From contig NC_090023.1 of the NCBI RefSeq assembly GCF_037176765.1, positions 9,996,542 to 10,060,541 on the forward strand: DNA of 64,000 nt, in the 5' to 3' direction. Both the position numbers and the translations under genes were made by a program. Position 1 is the first letter of the stretch; the number at the start of each line of letters is the position of its first letter. A model generated the notes under the pieces. It was not told the origin of the DNA and searched no databases. It saw only the letters and a list, made by a program, of their open reading frames with translations. The DNA comes from Anolis sagrei (lineage: Eukaryota > Chordata > Lepidosauria > Squamata > Anolidae). Below, piece after piece: positions 63,912 to 64,000 of this stretch.

Positions 63912-64000
63912 ATGCTAGATTCGTGTAGGTTTTTTCGGGCTATAGGGCCATGTTCTAGAGGCATTTCTCCTGACGTTTCGCCCGCATCTATGGCAAGCAT
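63912..64000 (-). mobile_element. Penelope-like terminal piece, cut by the window edge
   Basis: 'gtgtaggttttttcgggcta' to 'cgcccgcatctatggcaagc'. Confidence 0.8.

Overview
The window looks like a piece of a squamate reptile genome, most likely a lizard. Host exons are vertebrate-like and spliced. The space between them is packed with the repeat mix typical of squamates: CR1, L2, BovB and other LINEs, tRNA-headed SINEs with BovB-type tails, Penelope-like elements with a GIY-YIG endonuclease, Helitrons, hAT-type MITEs and a Gypsy-class LTR element. The species itself cannot be fixed from the sequence.

All four recognised host genes lie on the minus strand. (1) INTS4, Integrator complex subunit 4: ten coding exons between 67 and 16971, encoding the first ~391 residues; the rest lies beyond the left edge. 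(2) KCTD14: a short first coding exon at 37006-37065 and the main BTB/T1 exon at 27366-28034. (3) and (4) Two tandem THRSP (Spot 14) paralogues with coding exons at 46833-47213 and 59261-59611. Each has a TATA box, a splice donor just after the stop, and a separate non-coding last exon with acceptor and AATAAA (about 43825-44111 and 55455-55732). The INTS4-KCTD14-THRSP neighbourhood matches human 11q14; the extra THRSP copy is the notable difference.

Layout. 1-17 kb: INTS4 exons with introns full of CR1, L2, SINE, MITE and Penelope pieces. 17-27 kb: Helitron clusters (one split by a 2-kb L2), SINEs, and a MITE split by a solo LTR that is itself split by a Penelope piece. 27-37 kb: KCTD14, whose intron holds an L2 split by a young Gmr1-like Gypsy element (28753-33997), then an AT minisatellite and a hAT-like element with an internal tandem array. 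37-43 kb: a Helitron with a polypyrimidine tract and nested CR1, SINE, MITEs, and Penelope copies that keep the endonuclease region. 43-60 kb: the two THRSP genes, with inverted repeats in and around the second. 60-64 kb: Penelope inverted dimers and a BovB LINE split by CR1.

INTS4 acts in nuclear snRNA/mRNA 3'-end processing, KCTD14 is a BTB-domain protein of poorly known role, and THRSP proteins regulate lipogenesis. They are linked by position, not by a shared pathway. No CRISPR array, prokaryotic system or functional RNA gene was seen. The most interesting signals are the THRSP pair, the SCAN-like capsid region of the Gmr1-type element, and the many inverted (fold-back) arrangements of mobile elements.
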